A DNA stretch of 64,000 nt from Rhodospirillales bacterium. Lineage in GTDB: Bacteria > Pseudomonadota > Alphaproteobacteria > Rhodospirillales > Defluviicoccaceae. The stretch spans positions 1,299,501 to 1,363,500 of the forward strand of contig JADJQT010000001.1 of NCBI GenBank assembly GCA_016712595.1, written 5' to 3'. Numbering within the stretch: position 1 is the first letter of the stretch; the number at the start of each line of letters is the position of its first letter. This document shows positions 63,234 through 64,000 of this stretch, piece by piece. The notes under the pieces were generated by a model. That model was not told where the DNA came from. It worked only from the letters and a program-made list of their open reading frames with translations, and ran no database searches. The translations under genes were made by a program, and so were the position numbers.

Positions 63234-64000
63234 TCGCACCTCGGCGACCCGCCGACGCGACCGCCGGGATGCTGATGCAGGTTAGTGCGCCCTGTCCCTC
63301 CTCGGCATACCGTCAAGGCATACGACATACAACTCCGTCGCCTGCGACGAACGGCGAGAGTGTTAGGCCAGCAAGCATCACGTGTTCCAGTGCTATGAAC
63401 CAAGCATCTCCCTTCGGTTTTTAGCGCCGCAACTTTACGCCGATCTGGCGATTGATCGCTGGCTGAACGCTCTCGCCGTCCTTCTTGCCAAGGAAGTCTG
63501 TTCGTGTTCACACCCATGCTCTTCGGCGGACGCTCGGCCGGTGATCAAAACGGGGTTTGATCTCGACGCCTCGTTTCCGTGCCGCACACCGTATCCGCAT
63601 CGGGAGGCTGAAGGAGACAGCCGTGAGCATCATGAGGACGATTTGGATGAACGCGCTTCTTTGCGATGCTCGCCCGGCTCCGCAGGGTATCGACGTTGAC
63701 GCCGATTCCGAACACCACCGTGATGTTCAGGCAGCACCATCAGCCAATCAGCCACCGAGGCACGAAGCCACCGAACAGCCGACGTGTCTGCCGTACGCGT
63801 CGAGGCCACACCTCGCAGAATGATCGAGCTGGGGCCGGACCCCGGGGGAACGGTCAGCGCGTTCCAGAACAGCACCTGCGATGATGCGCAGATCCCGAGG
63901 TGGACTGCGCGGTTCCCAGCCGGCGACGCAATGGCGACCAATTGTGAAATGAAGGACGCGAGGAATGGGTTTGGGAACTGCGGCGGCGACGATGGATGGC
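63234..64000. other. 767-bp right end, nothing recognised
   Basis: Several short overlapping frames exist on both strands, none with a family signature or clear ribosome binding site. A frame from ATG 63820 is open to the end of the window (about 60 codons) and may be the start of a gene continuing outside. No hairpin or repeat stands out. Confidence 0.3.

Noticed and set aside
63382..63941. Short ORFs at the right end on both strands
   Set aside because: They overlap each other, lack ribosome binding sites and show no known motif.

Overview
The window is GC-rich DNA that looks alphaproteobacterial, possibly from a Rhodospirillales-like organism (inference, low certainty). The support is a phasin for polyhydroxyalkanoate granules, a GAF-containing nitrogen-type PTS enzyme I, a Crp/Fnr regulator, a DUF736 protein and alphaproteobacterial-style mobilisation genes. 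Most of the 64 kb is accessory DNA: a prophage end, decaying defence genes, several site-specific recombinases, four insertion sequences, and a mobilisable island. Ordinary chromosomal genes return only at the right end.

Layout. 1-5335: the end of a prophage, with two tail or appendage proteins and a lysis cassette (holin-like, endolysin-like, inner spanin, overlapping outer spanin). 5337-14040: a scrambled zone in which nearly every gene carries one small indel. It holds a serine-recombinase remnant, an IS630 copy, a PaeR7I/XhoI-type restriction-modification pair, a DUF262 protein next to a HEPN protein, an AttH-like exported protein and an integrase fragment. 14048-20821: a second, intact IS630, a large AsmA/DUF748-like envelope protein, an ISAs1 remnant and an intact tyrosine integrase.

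About 21058-54289 looks like one integrated mobilisable island of about 33 kb, bounded by a 15-bp exact direct repeat that at the left is the 3' end of a tRNA-Met (CAT) remnant. A large serine recombinase sits at the left end and reads into that remnant. Inside are a second integrase module ending on a tRNA-Arg (TCT) 3' half (23677-25500) and a defence block (26676-36595): DUF262-HNH-HEPN protein, PLD-SNF2 helicase, Eco57I-type adenine methylase and a small co-translated protein. An ArdC antirestriction gene follows, then a mobilisation block (a VirD4-type coupling protein without an N-terminal membrane anchor, a coupled small membrane protein, DUF736, a candidate oriT, a MobC-like protein and a relaxase), and a secreted module made of a small exported protein coupled to an 1818-residue RTX protein with a class 3 lipase domain.

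54208-57540 is a graveyard: the C-terminal end of another serine recombinase, an IS66 element with two internal deletions and a frameshift, and a third IS630 whose transposase is frameshifted. From 57805 the DNA looks chromosomal: EI-Ntr (ptsP), phasin, a zinc-ribbon metallopeptidase, a small hypothetical gene and a Crp/Fnr regulator. The last 767 bases hold nothing I recognise.

The island carries its own recombination, defence, antirestriction and mobilisation genes. It lacks a type IV secretion channel and a type I exporter, so transfer and RTX export would need functions supplied from elsewhere. The best candidate for an undescribed system is the four-protein defence operon at 26676-36595.
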